A stretch of 7,085 bases of DNA, from NCBI GenBank assembly GCA_030614945.1, contig JAUXAH010000091.1, forward strand, positions 1 through 7,085, given 5' to 3'. Below the pieces are notes generated by a model. That model was not told the origin of the DNA. It saw only the letters and a list, made by a program, of their open reading frames with translations, and did no database searches. Within the stretch, counting starts at the first letter, position 1; every line of letters begins with the position of its first letter. Origin of the DNA: Phycisphaerae bacterium (GTDB lineage Bacteria > Planctomycetota > Phycisphaerae > Sedimentisphaerales > SG8-4). Positions 5,011-7,085 of the stretch are shown here, in pieces. A program made the position numbers and the translations under genes.

Positions 5011-5805
5011 ATGAGCGTTCCCTTTGAAACCTACCCCCGATATATAGAGCCGGGATTTACGCCCTTTGACCCGGTGGAGCTCGCCAGACGGACCGAGGAG
5101 ATTGTCTGTCGCGGCGACCGTCGCAAATATACGAAATTTTATTGCACGGGAGTGTACGGTGGAATCGCGACCGGCTTTGCCTGCGGGTGCTGCTTGCGAT
5201 GTATATTTTGCTGGGTGAATTGGAGTCGGGATTTCCCGGAAAAATATGGTTTCTTCAAATCTCCGGTGGAAGCGTTTTATCAGCTTAACCGCGTCGCACG
5301 TAAGGCAAGAGTCAACCAGCTGCGTATCTCCGGGGCCGAGCCGACCCTGGGCAAGTCCCATCTTCTGGGACTGCTGGCAAAAGTGGAGAACTCACCGTTT
5401 CGTTTGCTTATTCTCGAAACCAATGGCATCCTCATCGGGGCTGACCCGGATTATGCGCGCCAGATTGCTCGCTTCAAGAAGGTCCACACGCGCGTCTCAC
5501 TCAAGGCGGGAACGCCTGAGGCGTTCACCAGTAAGACCGGGGCTAAGCCTGAAAGTTTCGAGTTGCCTTTCCACGGCATTGTGAACCTGTTGAAAGTGGG
5601 GGCGAGTTTTCACGTCGCGGCTATGACCGCAGACCCCAGAATCGTTACCAAACAGGAGCGCCAAAAGCTTTTGGAGCGGCTTGCGTCGATAGACCCGGCT
5701 CTGGCGGACAACCTTGAGGAGGAAATAGTTGCTTCATACCCTACCACGCTCGAAAGACTGCAACATGCTGGCGTCAAGCTAAAGTGGGATAAAGGTCGGA
5801 GGTAA
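5011..5805 (+). CDS. Radical SAM protein with a single [4Fe-4S] cluster, archaeal-like
   Basis: The 264-residue protein carries the radical SAM signature C-x3-C-x2-C at Cys60, Cys64 and Cys67 (GCCLRCIFCW), the SAM-binding ISGAEPTLG (106-114), ILETNG (134-139) and later barrel segments RVSLKAGT (161-168) and FHVAAMT (200-206). There is no cysteine after residue 67, so it has no SPASM or other C-terminal auxiliary cluster. Cys33, Cys45, Cys58 and Cys61 are extra N-terminal cysteines. The order YGGIATG, SRDFPEKYG, GAEPTLG and SLKAGTPE resembles, from memory, uncharacterised archaeal radical SAM proteins; the reaction is unknown. The ATG at 5011 lacks a clear Shine-Dalgarno. The gene begins 55 bases after the PAC2 pair but is far GC-richer: a hand count gives 36 of 60 at 5041-5100 against 20 of 60 at 4441-4500. 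Confidence 0.9.
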   Translation: MSVPFETYPRYIEPGFTPFDPVELARRTEEIVCRGDRRKYTKFYCTGVYGGIATGFACGCCLRCIFCWVNWSRDFPEKYGFFKSPVEAFYQLNRVARKARVNQLRISGAEPTLGKSHLLGLLAKVENSPFRLLILETNGILIGADPDYARQIARFKKVHTRVSLKAGTPEAFTSKTGAKPESFELPFHGIVNLLKVGASFHVAAMTADPRIVTKQERQKLLERLASIDPALADNLEEEIVASYPTTLERLQHAGVKLKWDKGRR

Positions 5806-6072
5806 GAACAACACAAGCAATTGTGTGGCGGAGCAGGGAGCAAGCACACCCCCAACCTCGGCAGCTACTTAAGCAGCTGTGAGGGTGAAAATGGCTGCTG
5901 CGTCGTTATGGCCATAGAGGGGTGCCGAAAAGGCCAAATTTTGCAAAAAATTTACTTATTATCTGTCAACCGATTGGCTACGATAACCGTCTATAGCGAT
6001 AGGCGGATTCCTGCTCCGTCTAAAGCCGGATCTTCGATTTCGCAGGAATGACAAAGAAAAAGGAGCAGTAAA
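5806..6072. other. Structured spacer before the DUF4139 gene
   Basis: No credible gene is present; an open frame from a TTG at 5821 has no ribosome site and translates through a dispersed repeat. Small inverted repeats are visible: GTGTG/CACAC around 5823-5850, AGCAGC/GCTGCT around 5873-5900, and TGGCC/GGCCA around 5909-5936. A good -10-like TATTAT lies at 5957-5962 but lacks a matching -35. A repeat hairpin occupies 6007-6049. I compared the block with riboswitch families I know and found no convincing match. Confidence 0.5.
6007..6049. repeat. Nested inverted repeat, GCAGGAAT type
   Basis: ATTCCTGC (6007-6014) pairs perfectly with GCAGGAAT (6042-6049), and inside it TCCG (6015-6018) pairs with CGGA (6027-6030). 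It closely resembles a dispersed intergenic repeat of environmental genomes whose translations end in SISQE. It ends 23 bases before the DUF4139 start codon, so it would sit in that gene's leader. Confidence 0.65.
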
Positions 6073-7085
6073 ATGAAACGTATAATATTGGCGTTACTGA
6101 TAATCGCTGCAATCACGAGTATTGCACAGGCGAAAGTCGATTTGGTTACGCTGCCGAAGCGGGATACGGTGCAGCTTACTATTTATAACTCGGCGGATAT
6201 GACGCTCGTGCGCGAAAGCAGAGACCTTACGTTAAAAAATGGGAAAAACAAGCTGCAATTCTCGTGGGCCAATACGCTCATCGACCCGACCAGCTTGGAA
6301 ATGCTGCCCAAAGCCAATGCAGACAAAATTGACATTGCTGATTTGACTTATCCGCCGAGGGTAAGGAACCTTGGGCTTTGGAATATCAAGAGCGGCGTGA
6401 GCGGCAAGGTGCCGGTGGAGATTACGTATCTGACCAGCGGATTGAGTTGGCGGGCGTTTTATATGGGGACGCTCACCGAAGATGAAAAGACAATGCGCCT
6501 GCAGGGCTATGTGCGAGTTACCAACAATAGCGGCGAAGACTATGAGAATGCACAGACACGCTTGATTGTCGGCAAGGTCCATATCCTCGACCGAATAGCA
6601 GACCTTGCACGGAGGCAGTATCCATATGGCAAGCCGAGCGAGGCGGAGCCGATGGTGGTATTGCGGAGGCGTTCAGGAATGATGTTAGCCAAAGACCTAT
6701 TCATAATGGATTCGGCGATTGCTCCAGAATCCACGCCGGTGGCGAAGGAAATTAAAAAAGAAGGCTTGAGTGAGTATTTCCTCTATACGATTGAAGGAAC
6801 AGAGACGATACCGACCGGCTGGTCAAAACGGTTGCTCAGCTTTGATATTGACGAGGTGCCGGTAGTTAATCTGTACAAGTATGAGCAGGAGCGCTACGGC
6901 AATTCCGTGGTCCGGTTCCTTAGCTTCAAAAATGACGAGGAGCATAAGCTCGGTGAGACGCCCATACCCGGCGGGATGCTGAAGGTTTATAGGGGCGTTG
7001 ACGACAAGGGACACTTATCTTATACGGGACAATCTTCGTTTAAGTATATTCCCGTAGATGAGGATGTGGAGCTTAACCTTGGTGC
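6073..7085 (+). CDS. Secreted DUF4139-type protein, 5' part
   Basis: The frame stays open for 337 codons to the right edge, so the C-terminus is missing. Residues 1-20 form a signal peptide: K2-R3, a hydrophobic core ILALLIIAAITSI, and an A-Q-A cleavage site before Lys21, so the protein is exported. IYNSADMTLVRESRDLTLKN (about 38-57) and SWANTLIDPTSLEMLP (about 64-79), followed by VEITYLTSGLSWRAFY and GYVRVTNNSGEDYENAQTRL, match the DUF4139 pattern in which a Y-x3-G-x-x-W motif precedes a beta-rich region with an N-x-x-G-E-D-(W/Y) turn. This family is common in planctomycetes and its role is unknown. AGGAG seven bases before the ATG confirms the start. It is probably transcribed separately from the radical SAM gene, 267 bases upstream. 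Confidence 0.85.
   Translation, partial: MKRIILALLIIAAITSIAQAKVDLVTLPKRDTVQLTIYNSADMTLVRESRDLTLKNGKNKLQFSWANTLIDPTSLEMLPKANADKIDIADLTYPPRVRNLGLWNIKSGVSGKVPVEITYLTSGLSWRAFYMGTLTEDEKTMRLQGYVRVTNNSGEDYENAQTRLIVGKVHILDRIADLARRQYPYGKPSEAEPMVVLRRRSGMMLAKDLFIMDSAIAPESTPVAKEIKKEGLSEYFLYTIEGTETIPTGWSKRLLSFDIDEVPVVNLYKYEQERYGNSVVRFLSFKNDEEHKLGETPIPGGMLKVYRGVDDKGHLSYTGQSSFKYIPVDEDVELNLG

Noticed and set aside
4918..5361. A 147-codon minus-strand open frame
   Set aside because: It is antisense to the well-supported radical SAM gene and has no recognisable motif.
5860..5970. A lysine- or glycine-type riboswitch, suggested by AGAGGGGTGCCGAAAAGGCC
   Set aside because: Only the GCCGAA core resembles those families. 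The other conserved segments and the pairing between them could not be found, and the downstream gene is unrelated to amino acid metabolism.
5821..6051. A small protein of about 76 residues from a TTG start
   Set aside because: It has no Shine-Dalgarno, no recognisable domain, and its end is the translation of the inverted repeat at 6007-6049.

Overview
The window looks like a fragment of a bacterial chromosome, probably an uncultured planctomycete of the Phycisphaerae/Sedimentisphaerales type. That placement is an inference from the family of low-complexity intergenic repeats at the left end (GTCGAAGG-type motifs, a CTGTCYT heptamer array, CAAACCCAAT-type arrays, and a module whose translation contains NEPNF and ENKPN). 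Repeats of this kind are familiar from planctomycete assemblies. Clear Shine-Dalgarno sequences (AAAGGAGG, AGGAG) and two tRNA genes without an encoded CCA support a bacterium. The exact lineage cannot be settled from the sequence alone.

Layout. Bases 1-883 hold no credible gene, only several short-period repeat arrays and two covarying hairpins. tRNA-Ala(CGC) lies on the minus strand at 884-954, followed by a minus-strand nitroreductase gene (1032-1544). A GC-rich hairpin and a well-formed sigma70-type promoter precede tRNA-Val(TAC) on the plus strand (1720-1793). About eleven bases after that tRNA comes a 41-codon remnant of an RHS/YD-repeat protein. The main plus-strand block follows: a zinc-dependent medium-chain alcohol dehydrogenase (2073-3101), a strong hairpin directly after its stop, two tandem PAC2-family (proteasome-assembly-chaperone-like) genes that overlap by 20 bases, and a single-cluster radical SAM enzyme (5011-5805). 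A 267-base gap with inverted repeats leads to the 5' part of a secreted DUF4139-type protein that runs off the right edge.

How the genes may work together. The two PAC2 genes are almost certainly co-translated. Their different degrees of motif conservation suggest a hetero-oligomer, one conserved and one divergent subunit. The radical SAM gene starts 55 bases later on the same strand and could share the transcript, but it is much GC-richer and resembles archaeal proteins, so it may have been acquired separately. No proteasome, Pup or AAA-ATPase gene is visible here, so the role of the PAC2 pair is open. This PAC2-PAC2-radical SAM cassette is the best candidate for something undescribed in the window. 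The nitroreductase, the tRNAs and the DUF4139 protein look like unrelated neighbours.
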